A stretch of 13,904 bases of DNA from JAAXTT01 sp964530215 (GTDB lineage: Bacteria > Bacillota > Desulfotomaculia > Desulfotomaculales > Desulfocucumaceae), in assembly GCA_964530215.1 (NCBI GenBank), contig CAZHAJ010000037.1, forward strand, positions 1-13,904, read 5' to 3'. This document shows, in pieces, positions 1 to 6,852 of this stretch. The notes under the pieces are model-generated. The model did no database searches, had not been told where the DNA came from, and saw nothing but the letters and a program-made list of their open reading frames with translations. How positions within the stretch are numbered: the stretch's first letter is position 1; each line of letters begins with the position of its first letter. Made by a program: the position numbers and the translations under genes.

Positions 1-35
1 GCGTTCATACCTATATAACTACCAATGGCAAGATC
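1..35. repeat. Exact direct repeat copy A (in mreD, reaches window edge)
   Basis: Bases 1-35 are identical to bases 214-248. The offset is 213 bp, exactly 71 codons, so both copies are read in the same frame of mreD and encode DLAIGSYIGMNA. Copy A touches the first base of the window, so its full length is unknown. Beyond base 35 the similarity fades but does not vanish: about 12 of the next 15 bases match. Confidence 0.9.
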
Positions 36-431
36 GCCAAAAAGCACACCATAAAAGCCGATATTTACACCAAAAATATTTAAAATCAAGTAATTCAGCA
101 GCTGAGTAATAAAAGAAGTGAAACCCACTAGAAAAAATACTATTATTCGGCTGTCTTGATATAGCTTAGTCTCCATAAGCCCCACCAAATATCCACCCAG
201 CATCATAGTTAACGCGTTCATACCTATATAACTACCAATGGCAAGATCTGCAAACAGCCCACCCAATAATCCCAAAAGTGCTCCCTCTTTAGAGCCATTT
301 AAGAAGGCATTATAAACCACAATGATCAACAATAGATTGGGAGTAACACCGAAAATTTCAAAAAAACCCATTATTGTTCCCTGAAAAAAAATAGCTCCAA
401 TCAACATAGCAATCAGTATATAAAACCTCAT
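1..431 (-). CDS. mreD: Rod shape-determining protein MreD (3' end off window, abnormal C-terminus)
   Basis: Integral membrane partner of MreC and MreB in the elongasome that guides lateral wall synthesis. The frame is open from the ATG at 431 to the window edge (143 codons seen). It is very hydrophobic, with several membrane spans, and has the MreD-type pattern: an N-terminal span, a VTPNLLLIIVVYNAF segment, then GLLGGLFADLAIGSYIGMNA. The ATG overlaps the mreC stop (ATGA at 431-428), which implies translational coupling and is the usual mreCD arrangement. The oddity is near residues 130-143. Where MreD proteins normally continue into a final conserved P..YN-type membrane segment, this frame returns to GDLAIGSYIGMNA, copying residues 60-72 exactly at the DNA level. 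The product is therefore either an internally duplicated or chimeric MreD, or an assembly artefact. Identity as MreD is secure for the N-terminal two thirds. Confidence 0.82.
   Translation of the reverse strand, partial: MRFYILIAMLIGAIFFQGTIMGFFEIFGVTPNLLLIIVVYNAFLNGSKEGALLGLLGGLFADLAIGSYIGMNALTMMLGGYLVGLMETKLYQDSRIIVFFLVGFTSFITQLLNYLILNIFGVNIGFYGVLFGDLAIGSYIGMN
214..248. repeat. Exact direct repeat copy B (in mreD)
   Basis: This is the partner of the repeat at 1-35 and lies in the expected place for the MreD motif FADLAIGSYIGMNA. It is therefore probably the original copy. Identity at every synonymous position argues for recent duplication, gene conversion or an assembly join, rather than an old protein-level repeat. 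Confidence 0.9.
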
Positions 432-1156
432 CTGACCACCACCTCATTTGGGGCAGCCATAGATAATGATCCCGGAGATCTACCGCCTGTTTTTGGAGAG
501 TGTTCCCCATTTCCCCAAGGATATGGAAGTTTAGCTATTTGATCCTCCTGCGAGGGAACAGTGAATCCCATTATTATCATTACTTCCTCTAATTTATTAA
601 TGTCGGCAAAGGGAGTTATTGATGCATTAATAAAAAGCCCTGAAGGATCCTGCTCAATAGCTGTTATTTTGCCTATAGGGATTCCCTTTGGAAATAAGCT
701 GCCAAAGCTAGAGCTTATTACCACTTGTCCGGTGTTCAGTTCGCTGCCCAGAGGGATGTGAACCATCTTTAAATTTCCTAAAGCACTGGCTACACCCTCC
801 ACCATCCCAGGTGCCCTGTTTTCCTGAACTAAAGCGGCTACCCCACTGCGGGGATCAGTAATCAATAGTACATCGGAAGTCTGCTGAGTAACTGATATAA
901 TACGACCAACCAGTCCCTGCTGATTTAGCACCACCATATTAACCTTGAACCCATGAGCAGAACCCTTGTTTAGTGTTATTACACTGAACCAGTTGCTTAC
1001 ATCACGGCCGATGACCGATGCGGTTGTAAGGTTATAACCCATAACCGGCGAAATGATACTATCAAAATCTAGCAGGGTTTTAAGCCTTTCATTCTCGGAC
1101 TCCAACTCCCCATAAAGCTTCAGTTGCCCCTCCAATTCCATTATTTTATCTTTCAT
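428..1156 (-). CDS. mreC: MreC periplasmic part, 3' portion of an interrupted mreC
   Basis: MreC is a membrane-anchored elongasome scaffold that links MreB to wall synthases outside the membrane. This 242-residue piece starts in the coiled coil (MKDKIMELEGQLKLY...ESENERLKTLL) and then has the two beta-barrel domains typical of MreC: VIGRDVSNWFSVITLNKGSAHG, GLVGRI, LLITDPRSGVAAL, FPKGIPIGKI. It ends in a short charged tail and overlaps the mreD start. It has no membrane anchor or signal of its own. It lies in exactly the same frame as the 71-codon piece upstream (1387-1172), separated by TAA TAA and four sense codons. The ATG at 1156 has no convincing ribosome binding site, so independent translation is doubtful. 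Taken together the two parts form a full-length MreC of about 317 residues. The piece is either a pseudogene remnant, a fragment made by reinitiation or readthrough, or the result of a sequence error. Confidence 0.8.
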   Translation of the reverse strand: MKDKIMELEGQLKLYGELESENERLKTLLDFDSIISPVMGYNLTTASVIGRDVSNWFSVITLNKGSAHGFKVNMVVLNQQGLVGRIISVTQQTSDVLLITDPRSGVAALVQENRAPGMVEGVASALGNLKMVHIPLGSELNTGQVVISSSFGSLFPKGIPIGKITAIEQDPSGLFINASITPFADINKLEEVMIIMGFTVPSQEDQIAKLPYPWGNGEHSPKTGGRSPGSLSMAAPNEVVVR

Positions 1157-1168
1157 CAGCTTATTTTC

Positions 1169-1174
1169 TTATTA
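1169..1174 (-). other. Tandem in-frame TAA TAA inside mreC
   Basis: On the minus strand the mreC frame reads N-M-stop-stop-E-N-K-L-M, with TAA at 1174-1172 and TAA at 1171-1169. The distance from the upstream ATG at 1387 to the downstream ATG at 1156 is 231 nt, exactly 77 codons, so no net frameshift is present. Two substitutions would convert TTA AAA (Leu-Lys, natural in this coiled coil) into TAA TAA. TAA is also the normal stop of several genes here (radC, cobC, cbiB, DUF3842), so reassignment of the codon is excluded. Confidence 0.9.
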
Positions 1175-1387
1175 CATATTAACCATATTTAACCGGAAAG
1201 ACACCAACCCTCTCAAGCGGTGCCCAACATTCATAGCTATACCCTGCAAAGGAGCGATAAAATCCTTAAGGGCAGATTCCATTGGAGTTAGATTAGCCTT
1301 ACCGTATTTTGTAAGGTTAATCATGGTAAGAAGAAAAACAACCAATGTAGCCAAAACTAACAGTTTTTTTGTATTACTACCTTGCAT
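1172..1387 (-). CDS. mreC: MreC membrane anchor, 5' portion of an interrupted mreC
   Basis: This 71-codon piece has a short basic N-terminus (MQGSNTKK), one hydrophobic span at about residues 9-25 (LLVLATLVVFLLTMINL) and the start of the juxtamembrane helix (MESALKDFIAPLQGIAMNVG). That is the standard N-terminal layout of MreC, a single-pass protein with its C-terminus outside. It has a good ribosome binding site (GGTGAG, about 5 nt before ATG 1387) and follows mreB by 30 nt. Translation should end at the tandem TAA codons just as the coiled coil begins, giving an anchor without its functional periplasmic domain. I read it as the 5' half of one mreC gene rather than a separate small protein. 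Confidence 0.78.
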   Translation of the reverse strand: MQGSNTKKLLVLATLVVFLLTMINLTKYGKANLTPMESALKDFIAPLQGIAMNVGHRLRGLVSFRLNMVNM

Positions 1388-1417
1388 AATCTCACCCCGG
1401 ACCGGTAAAAAAACCGC

Positions 1418-2455
1418 TTATTTCCCATAAATTTTACGCGGATTTATCAAAACCTTTTTCAACATCTCAATGTTTTCCAATACTTTACCGGAACCATAGG
1501 CAACTGCCACAAGGGGTTCTTCTGCCATATTGACAGGCATACCTGTACTTTCACTAACCAGCCGATCAAGCCCTTTTAGTAAAGATCCACCTCCGGCCAT
1601 AACAATGCCCCTATCCATTATATCTGCAGCAAGTTCTGGAGGAGTTACTTCTAAAGTTGCCTTAATAGCATCAATAATTGCGGTAACCGGTTCAGAAAGA
1701 GCCTTTTGTATTTCCTCTGATGTGACCTGGACGGTTTTTGGCAGTCCGGTGAGCAGATCCCTGCCCCTTATGTCCATAACATCTTTGTCATGATTCTCCA
1801 AAGCTGTTGCAATTTCTATCTTGATTTCCTCGGCAGTCCTTTCACCGATCATAAGATTATATGTTTTTTTAACATGATGAATTATGGCTTCGTCCATTTC
1901 ATCGCCGGCTATACGAATGGAACGGCTGGTAACAATACCTCCTAAAGAGATGACTGCCACTTCAGTGGTGCCGCCTCCTATATCCACCACCATGTTTCCG
2001 GTGGGTTCATGTACCGGCAAGCCCGCTCCGATGGCGGCAGCCATCGGCTCCTCGATAAGATAAGCTTCTCTCGCCCCAGCCTGCACTGCAGCTTCCTTGA
2101 CTGCTCGTTCCTCCACCGCAGTAACACCTGAAGGAACAGAAACTACTACTCTTGGGTGGACTAAAAAAGTTTTACCCCGCAGGGCTTTCTTAATAAAATA
2201 TTTAATCATACTCTGAGTAACGTCAAAGTCGGCAATAACCCCGTCTTTCATCGGCCTGATGGCAATAATATTGCCCGGAGTCCGTCCTATCATCTGCTTG
2301 GCTTCTTCCCCCACCGCCAGAACATGACCTGAATCCCTCTGTATGGCAACAACTGATGGTTCCCTTAAAACAATTCCTTTTCCCCTGAGATATACCAAGG
2401 AATTTGCAGTTCCTAAATCTATCCCCATGTCCTTTGAAAACAGACCGATTCTCAT
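1418..2455 (-). CDS. mreB: Rod shape-determining protein MreB (bacterial actin)
   Basis: MreB is the actin-like ATPase that forms membrane-bound filaments and orients lateral wall synthesis. The 345-residue product is full family length. It shows phosphate-binding loop 1 (GIDLGTANS, residues 11-19), the conserved RPMKDGVIADF (67-77), PSGVTAVEERAV (108-119), EEPMAAAIGAGL (135-146), phosphate-binding loop 2 (DIGGGTTEVAV, 158-168) and the adenosine motif (IVMAGGGSLLKG, 284-295). The N-terminal RIGLFSKDMGID resembles the short membrane-affinity start of MreB proteins. The ATG is preceded by AAAGGGG at suitable spacing. The gene is intact, in contrast to the interrupted mreC that follows. A separate promoter is predicted 42-50 nt upstream, overlapping the end of radC. 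MreB is preferred over Mbl because of the mreBCD order. Confidence 0.97.
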   Translation of the reverse strand: MRIGLFSKDMGIDLGTANSLVYLRGKGIVLREPSVVAIQRDSGHVLAVGEEAKQMIGRTPGNIIAIRPMKDGVIADFDVTQSMIKYFIKKALRGKTFLVHPRVVVSVPSGVTAVEERAVKEAAVQAGAREAYLIEEPMAAAIGAGLPVHEPTGNMVVDIGGGTTEVAVISLGGIVTSRSIRIAGDEMDEAIIHHVKKTYNLMIGERTAEEIKIEIATALENHDKDVMDIRGRDLLTGLPKTVQVTSEEIQKALSEPVTAIIDAIKATLEVTPPELAADIMDRGIVMAGGGSLLKGLDRLVSESTGMPVNMAEEPLVAVAYGSGKVLENIEMLKKVLINPRKIYGK

Positions 2456-2496
2456 AATTGTGACCCCTTTCTATTGGCAACTGATTGTCCTTGAGA

Positions 2497-2505
2497 ATTA
2501 TAACA
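2497..2505 (-). promoter_or_regulatory. Extended -10 promoter for mreB
   Basis: The minus strand reads TGT TATAAT here, a perfect extended -10 (TGn plus TATAAT). No good -35 is visible, which extended -10 promoters tolerate. The -10 overlaps the radC stop codon (TAA at 2500-2498). Transcription would start near 2490, giving mreB a leader of about 35 nt that carries the AAAGGGG binding site. Predicted from sequence only. Confidence 0.5.
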
Positions 2506-3184
2506 TACCCTTATCTTTAAAGCTGATAAAATTATTATCTCCAATGATTATATGATCTAATATTTCTATTCCGATTATCGCTCCTGCCTCCCTTAATCTT
2601 TGGGTAACTTCTTTATCCTCTCTGCTGGGTGTAGGATCTCCGCTGGGGTGGTTATGAAGTAAAATTATAGATGAGGCACTTTTCTTTATTGCTACCTTAA
2701 AAAGCTCCCTGGGATGAACCATAGAAGCATTTAAGGTGCCTATTGAAATTGTTTCCTTAGACAAAACTATGTTTTTTGTATTAAGAAGTAACGCACAGAA
2801 ACACTCCCGATCCAGGTGACGCATTTCCTCCATTACCATCATGGCAGCGTCTTTAGGTGCCTTTATCGGTCTTTGCATTGCACCCGTAGTGCAGGCTAGT
2901 CTTTTACCAATTTCAAGGGCTGATTTAAGCTGAGAGGCTTTGACCGGTCCCATACCTTTAATTGCGCTCAGCTCTTCCACCTCAGCTTGAACAAGGTTTT
3001 TTAAGCCTGAAAAGTGACTTAGTATCTCTGTGGATAATGCAATAGCACTTTTTTCTGCAGAACCTGTCCTTAAAATCACCGCCAACAATTCTGCATCACT
3101 TAATGCTGCTGCACCTTCCCTTACTAGTCTCTCCCTGGGTCTTTGGTCACTGGGAATATCCTTCATTTTTGTGTTGTAACTCAT
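2498..3184 (-). CDS. radC: RadC family protein (JAB/MPN+ metal-binding domain)
   Basis: The product is 228 residues, usual family length. The N-terminal part is a UPF0758-type helical region with a helix-hairpin-helix-like turn (SAIKGMGPVKA, about 73-83). The C-terminal MPN+/JAB domain carries the JAMM-like zinc ligands H177, H179 and D190 in HNHPSGDPTPSRED, with S187 in place. The family was once called a DNA repair protein, but its enzymatic activity and role are unsettled; the metal site suggests a hydrolase. The start is ATG 3184 with AAAGGA about 9 nt upstream. It sits between maf and mreB, the common Firmicute arrangement. A hairpin (3196-3222) overlaps its ribosome binding site. Confidence 0.95.
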   Translation of the reverse strand: MSYNTKMKDIPSDQRPRERLVREGAAALSDAELLAVILRTGSAEKSAIALSTEILSHFSGLKNLVQAEVEELSAIKGMGPVKASQLKSALEIGKRLACTTGAMQRPIKAPKDAAMMVMEEMRHLDRECFCALLLNTKNIVLSKETISIGTLNASMVHPRELFKVAIKKSASSIILLHNHPSGDPTPSREDKEVTQRLREAGAIIGIEILDHIIIGDNNFISFKDKGML

Positions 3185-3195
3185 TTAACTTATCC

Positions 3196-3222
3196 TTTGC
3201 TATTCAAATTAAACATAGCAAA
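3196..3222 (-). other. Hairpin in the maf-radC gap overlapping the radC ribosome binding site
   Basis: A perfect 8-bp inverted repeat (TTTGCTAT / ATAGCAAA) with an 11-nt loop lies between the maf stop and the radC start. On the transcript the 3' arm includes the AAA of the radC AAAGGA ribosome binding site. It is A/T-rich and has no T-tract, so it is not a normal terminator. It may modulate radC translation or be chance. Confidence 0.4.
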
Positions 3223-3237
3223 TAACACCATTAAATT

Positions 3238-3819
3238 TTATTTAGACAAGATATTAATACCGAAATCCTTAAGCATTAAAAATAATTTTGCCACAGGCAA
3301 GCCCACCACATTAAAATAGCATCCTTCTATACCGGCAACAAAAACGGAGCCCAAACCTTGAATTGCATAAGCACCCGCTTTATCCATTGGTTCTCCCGAA
3401 TCGACATAACACTCTATTTCAGACAATAATGCCGGACGAAAAAAGACTGTTGTTTTCTCATATGTTGTATTATATCTTCCTGTTTCGGAATCAATTACGG
3501 TTAAACCGGAATATACAACATGCCGGTCACCCTGAAGACGGTTGAGCATCATTATTGCTTCTTCCCTGTCCTTGGGTTTACCCATAATTATATCTCGCCA
3601 TACCACAACGGTATCAGACCCCAAAACCAAACCATATCCCAATTCCCTGGAAACCTTTTCTGCTTTTCTTTTTGATAGCAGCTCCACCAGCCTGTGGGAA
3701 CTTATCGGCTCTTCGATATTCTCATCGACATCCCTTACCACCACTTTAAAATCCAGACCCAATTGCTCCAATATTTCCCTTCGTCTCGGAGATGCCGACG
3801 CTAAAATTATCGGAGGCAA
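3238..3819 (-). CDS. maf: Maf family nucleoside triphosphate pyrophosphatase
   Basis: Maf proteins hydrolyse dTTP/UTP or modified nucleotides to monophosphates. They are thought to clean the nucleotide pool and to affect septation in Bacillus. The 193-residue product is standard length, with the signature ASASPRRREILEQLG (7-21), catalytic-loop GSDTVVV (67-73), GKPKDREEA (80-88), LQGDRHVVYSGL (95-106) and EPMDKAGAYAIQG (143-155). The start is TTG at 3819, supported by AAGGAG 8 nt upstream; the SASPRR motif begins at residue 8, as in the family. The YhdE-type sub-class (dTTP/UTP) is likely from the DKAGAYAIQG region, but this is inference. Its neighbours are DUF4321 upstream and radC downstream. 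Confidence 0.95.
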   Translation of the reverse strand: MPPIILASASPRRREILEQLGLDFKVVVRDVDENIEEPISSHRLVELLSKRKAEKVSRELGYGLVLGSDTVVVWRDIIMGKPKDREEAIMMLNRLQGDRHVVYSGLTVIDSETGRYNTTYEKTTVFFRPALLSEIECYVDSGEPMDKAGAYAIQGLGSVFVAGIEGCYFNVVGLPVAKLFLMLKDFGINILSK

Positions 3820-3873
3820 TAAATCAACTCCTTATGATAAAAAGTCAGTTAGTTCTGCCCACAATTACACAAT

Positions 3874-4122
3874 CTAAATTTTTTTATATACCCAATAGCC
3901 GCCGATTAAACCAATGGCTGTAAAAATACTAAAACTCATCTTAAAACCCAAGGTCAAGGCCATAAAATGAAGATCCATGATAAAGGGGTCAAAACCGATT
4001 CTAACGGTGTTCTTTAAAAAAGGTATATACCCTCCTGCTACATCTGCGATAGCACTACCTGCTAAGCCACCTGCAACAATTAAGACTATCATTACAATAC
4101 CTGAGCCATTTAAAGAAGCCAT
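3874..4122 (-). CDS. DUF4321 small membrane protein
   Basis: This is an 82-residue protein with two hydrophobic segments: IVMIVLIVAGGLAGSAIADV (about 9-28) and a C-terminal span around FSIFTAIGLIGGYWVY (64-79). The middle reads FLKNTVRIGFDPFIMDLHFMALTLGFKM, the conserved region of the DUF4321 family found next to maf/radC/mreB in Clostridia. The function is unknown. Its constant position suggests a link to the cell envelope or division. The start is ATG 4122 with AGGTGA about 5 nt upstream. 145 nt of leader separate it from the DUF192 gene upstream. Confidence 0.85.
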   Translation of the reverse strand: MASLNGSGIVMIVLIVAGGLAGSAIADVAGGYIPFLKNTVRIGFDPFIMDLHFMALTLGFKMSFSIFTAIGLIGGYWVYKKI

Positions 4123-4267
4123 TTAATCACCTGTCTGCCATATTGTCCTACTCAACTTATTGCCTATACAGTTTAACATTTATATTTCCTCTGTGACAAG
4201 ATTCCCGTATAAAAACCTTTTTTCCTGCTATGTAGATCATATCTGCCGACACAAGAAGGCAAGTGAT

Positions 4268-4615
4268 CTATAAAAACACCAAGCGATCCCCTTTAACGGT
4301 ACCGGTTTTCTCTAAGGTACCAGCCGGCAACTCTAAGACCTTTTTAGCACCTGCTATCGGAAATATGATACGCCATGGAGGAAGGTCTGACAACACTTCA
4401 AGAACTGTGAATCCATTATCAAGAAAAACAGCATCAATACTATATCTCATAAACATTGTATGAATAGAGCCACAAGGTGAAAGCAATAAGCCTTCACCGC
4501 TTTTCAGTTCTTTACTGCCCATAAGTCCCAGAAATCTTGACCAGAAAGTATTTGCCAACAAAAGCTTTTGAGCAAGTTCTATATTTTTTGTTTCATTTAT
4601 GATGCTAAAGAACAA
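4268..4615 (-). CDS. DUF192 domain protein
   Basis: This 115-residue protein is essentially one DUF192 domain. It shows FWSRFLGLMG (24-33), the family hallmark GLLLSPCGSIHTMFMRYSIDAVFLD (42-66) with C48, H52 and the TxFMR core, then IAGAKKVLELPAGT (87-100) and a final hydrophobic strand. The biochemical role is unknown. Many DUF192 proteins are exported, but this one has no signal peptide, so it is probably cytosolic. The start is TTG at 4615, with AAGGTGAT directly upstream at short spacing; it follows the PBP stop by 11 nt, so co-translation is likely. Confidence 0.85.
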   Translation of the reverse strand: MFFSIINETKNIELAQKLLLANTFWSRFLGLMGSKELKSGEGLLLSPCGSIHTMFMRYSIDAVFLDNGFTVLEVLSDLPPWRIIFPIAGAKKVLELPAGTLEKTGTVKGDRLVFL

Positions 4616-4626
4616 TGGATCACCTT

Positions 4627-6819
4627 CTATGAAGGAGGGGCAAACTCTAAAGTTATCACCGATCCCGGAGATAATTCTGAGCCCGCCGCCGGCTTCTGGC
4701 TTTTAACTAAACCACTGCCCATTACGTTTACATTAAAACCCAAACCATTGAGTATTAATCCGGCTCTTTTAATGGTCATACCCCTTAAATCAGGCACAAT
4801 AACAGGGGAACCATCGCCCTCCCTTTGGGCTGCCTTAATACTAACTGTCGAAGAATTCTTTAATAAGTTACCCCCTCCGGGTTTTTGCTCCACCACAAAG
4901 CCCTGACCTGCCAAATCAACCTTAAAACCGGCGTCTGATAACCACAAGCGAGCTTCCTCAGATGGGAATCCGATTACATTTGGCACCGATACAAGTCTTT
5001 CTCCCTTTATCGGCTCCGGATTATCTTTGACAACCTGCAAATCTTTGGGTATCGGCTGGTTCGGGTTTTCCGGAATGTTAAGGTACTGTAATATGTCTCT
5101 GCCCAATGTATGAAAGGTCGGGGCTGCAACTTCCCCCCCGTGATACAGACCGCCTTTGGGTTGTTCCAACAATATTAAAACTGCAATCTTTGGATTATCT
5201 GCCGGTGCAAAACCCGCAAAAGATGATACATATTTACCCTCAGCGTAACCTTTTTTACCCGGTATCGGTATCTCGGCAGTACCAGTTTTTGCTGCCACAG
5301 CATAACCGTCTAAATAACCCTGCTTAGCTGTGCCATTCATAACCACTTTTTGTAGCAACCGATCCATCTGCCCGGAAGTTTCTTTAGATATCACCTGTCT
5401 TATTACCTGCGGCTCTGTTGTTTCTACCTCCTGCTTAACAGGATCTTCAATTGATTTGACAATATAGGGTTTCATTAAGTTACCTCCATTGGCCAAGGCC
5501 GACATCGCTGTTATCAGCTGAATAGGGGTAACAGCTGCGGACTGGCCTATGGAAATTGTAGCCAAGTCAATTTCACTTACCTGTTCCTCAGGTATAAGCA
5601 GTCCTGCTTCTTCTCCCGGCAAATCTATTCCGGTGGATTTGCCAAAGCCAAAACCCTTTAAGTATTTATATGTCATGGCTTTACCTGCTTTAAGTCCCAC
5701 TGAAATAAACACCGGATTACATGAATTTTGAATTCCTTCGGCAAAGGTTTGATCCTTATGTCCTGCCTTGTCCCAGCAGTTAATTTTTATGCCCGAAACC
5801 TCTATAAAACCGGGATCATAAAAATAGTCACTCTCCCTTACCAGTCCCTCCTCCAGTGCCATTGCTGCGAGGAACATCTTCATAGTAGAGCCCGGTTCAT
5901 AATTATAACTAACCACAGGATTGCTGTTCCATATTTCCTGGGGATATGAACTGTATTTTGACGGTTGATAACCAGGGCGGGACCCCATTCCCAATATTTC
6001 ACCCGAAGAAGGATCCATGACCACAATGATAGCTTTCTCGGGAGAAAACTTATCTTGTAACTTGTCCAGCTCATTTTCAACATAATATTGGACAGTGGAA
6101 TCGATGGTTAGAACCAGATTTTTCCCGGGAACAGGAGGAATAAATTGCGATCTGGCCATGGGCACCTCCCTGCCTAATCCGTCTGTTTCAGTTAGTAACC
6201 GTCCAGGGACACCGGTTAATACGCTGTCATAAGCTCTCTCAATACCTCCCCTGGCAGAAGGGTCCATTCCTACAAAGCCCATAACATGAGCAGCGGAGTT
6301 ACCATGAGGATATGAACGTCTGGTTGCGTCAACAGGTACAATGCCTATAGCCTTGTTTTCATCTATAAGATTTTTTATTTTCTCATAGTTTTCGTATTCA
6401 ACCCTATGCTTAATCCAAACAAAACTTTTGCCGGAGTTCATTATATCTACTAAGCTATCCTGTTCCAGTTCCAGGATTTCCGCCATCTCCCCCAGCATTT
6501 TGGCTTTAGCCTTTTTAATTTTTTCTTCTTTATTTTCCCCTTCTTCCACTTTAACCTGAATAGAAAATATATCCGGATTTACATATATGGACTTAACAGG
6601 AGTATTGGCAACTAATTCCACTCCGTTACGGTCATAAATAATACCCCTGGGAGACTCCAAAACCAAATCCTTGCCCCGCACCTCCATTGCCTTCATACTC
6701 AATTCTTTCCCATGCACCAACTGCAGCCAAGACAGCCTAAAAAGAAGCAAAGCAAAACAGACGCCAATAAATATAAGCGCATACACTATCCTGCTTTTTA
6801 TCAGATTATTGGCCTCCAT
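4627..6819 (-). CDS. Class B penicillin-binding protein (SpoVD/FtsI type) with two PASTA domains
   Basis: Peptidoglycan transpeptidase that cross-links stem peptides outside the membrane. From the chosen start the protein has 730 residues: one N-terminal anchor (IVYALIFIGVCFALLLFRLSW, about 11-31), a PBP dimerisation domain beginning at ESPRGIIYDRNGVELA-type sequence (55-70), and the transpeptidase domain with SxxK at S311-TM-K314, SxN at S366-C-N368 and KTG at 511-513. Two PASTA domains follow at about 609-664 and 672-727. All catalytic motifs are intact. The open frame extends 7 codons further, but ATG 6819 has GGGGG 8 nt upstream whereas ATG 6840 has no ribosome binding site. The SpoVD/FtsI family is clear, and the two PASTA repeats fit SpoVD or PBP2X-like proteins. 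The gene lies outside a dcw cluster, so whether it serves sporulation cortex, septum or elongation cannot be decided here. Confidence 0.93.
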   Translation of the reverse strand: MEANNLIKSRIVYALIFIGVCFALLLFRLSWLQLVHGKELSMKAMEVRGKDLVLESPRGIIYDRNGVELVANTPVKSIYVNPDIFSIQVKVEEGENKEEKIKKAKAKMLGEMAEILELEQDSLVDIMNSGKSFVWIKHRVEYENYEKIKNLIDENKAIGIVPVDATRRSYPHGNSAAHVMGFVGMDPSARGGIERAYDSVLTGVPGRLLTETDGLGREVPMARSQFIPPVPGKNLVLTIDSTVQYYVENELDKLQDKFSPEKAIIVVMDPSSGEILGMGSRPGYQPSKYSSYPQEIWNSNPVVSYNYEPGSTMKMFLAAMALEEGLVRESDYFYDPGFIEVSGIKINCWDKAGHKDQTFAEGIQNSCNPVFISVGLKAGKAMTYKYLKGFGFGKSTGIDLPGEEAGLLIPEEQVSEIDLATISIGQSAAVTPIQLITAMSALANGGNLMKPYIVKSIEDPVKQEVETTEPQVIRQVISKETSGQMDRLLQKVVMNGTAKQGYLDGYAVAAKTGTAEIPIPGKKGYAEGKYVSSFAGFAPADNPKIAVLILLEQPKGGLYHGGEVAAPTFHTLGRDILQYLNIPENPNQPIPKDLQVVKDNPEPIKGERLVSVPNVIGFPSEEARLWLSDAGFKVDLAGQGFVVEQKPGGGNLLKNSSTVSIKAAQREGDGSPVIVPDLRGMTIKRAGLILNGLGFNVNVMGSGLVKSQKPAAGSELSPGSVITLEFAPPS

Positions 6820-6852
6820 TAGCTCAGCCCCCGATATCATTTTAAAAAAACT

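Noticed and set aside
1169..1174. Stop-codon reassignment (TAA read as an amino acid)
   Set aside because: TAA is the proper terminator of radC, cobC, cbiB and DUF3842 in the same window, at the expected protein ends.
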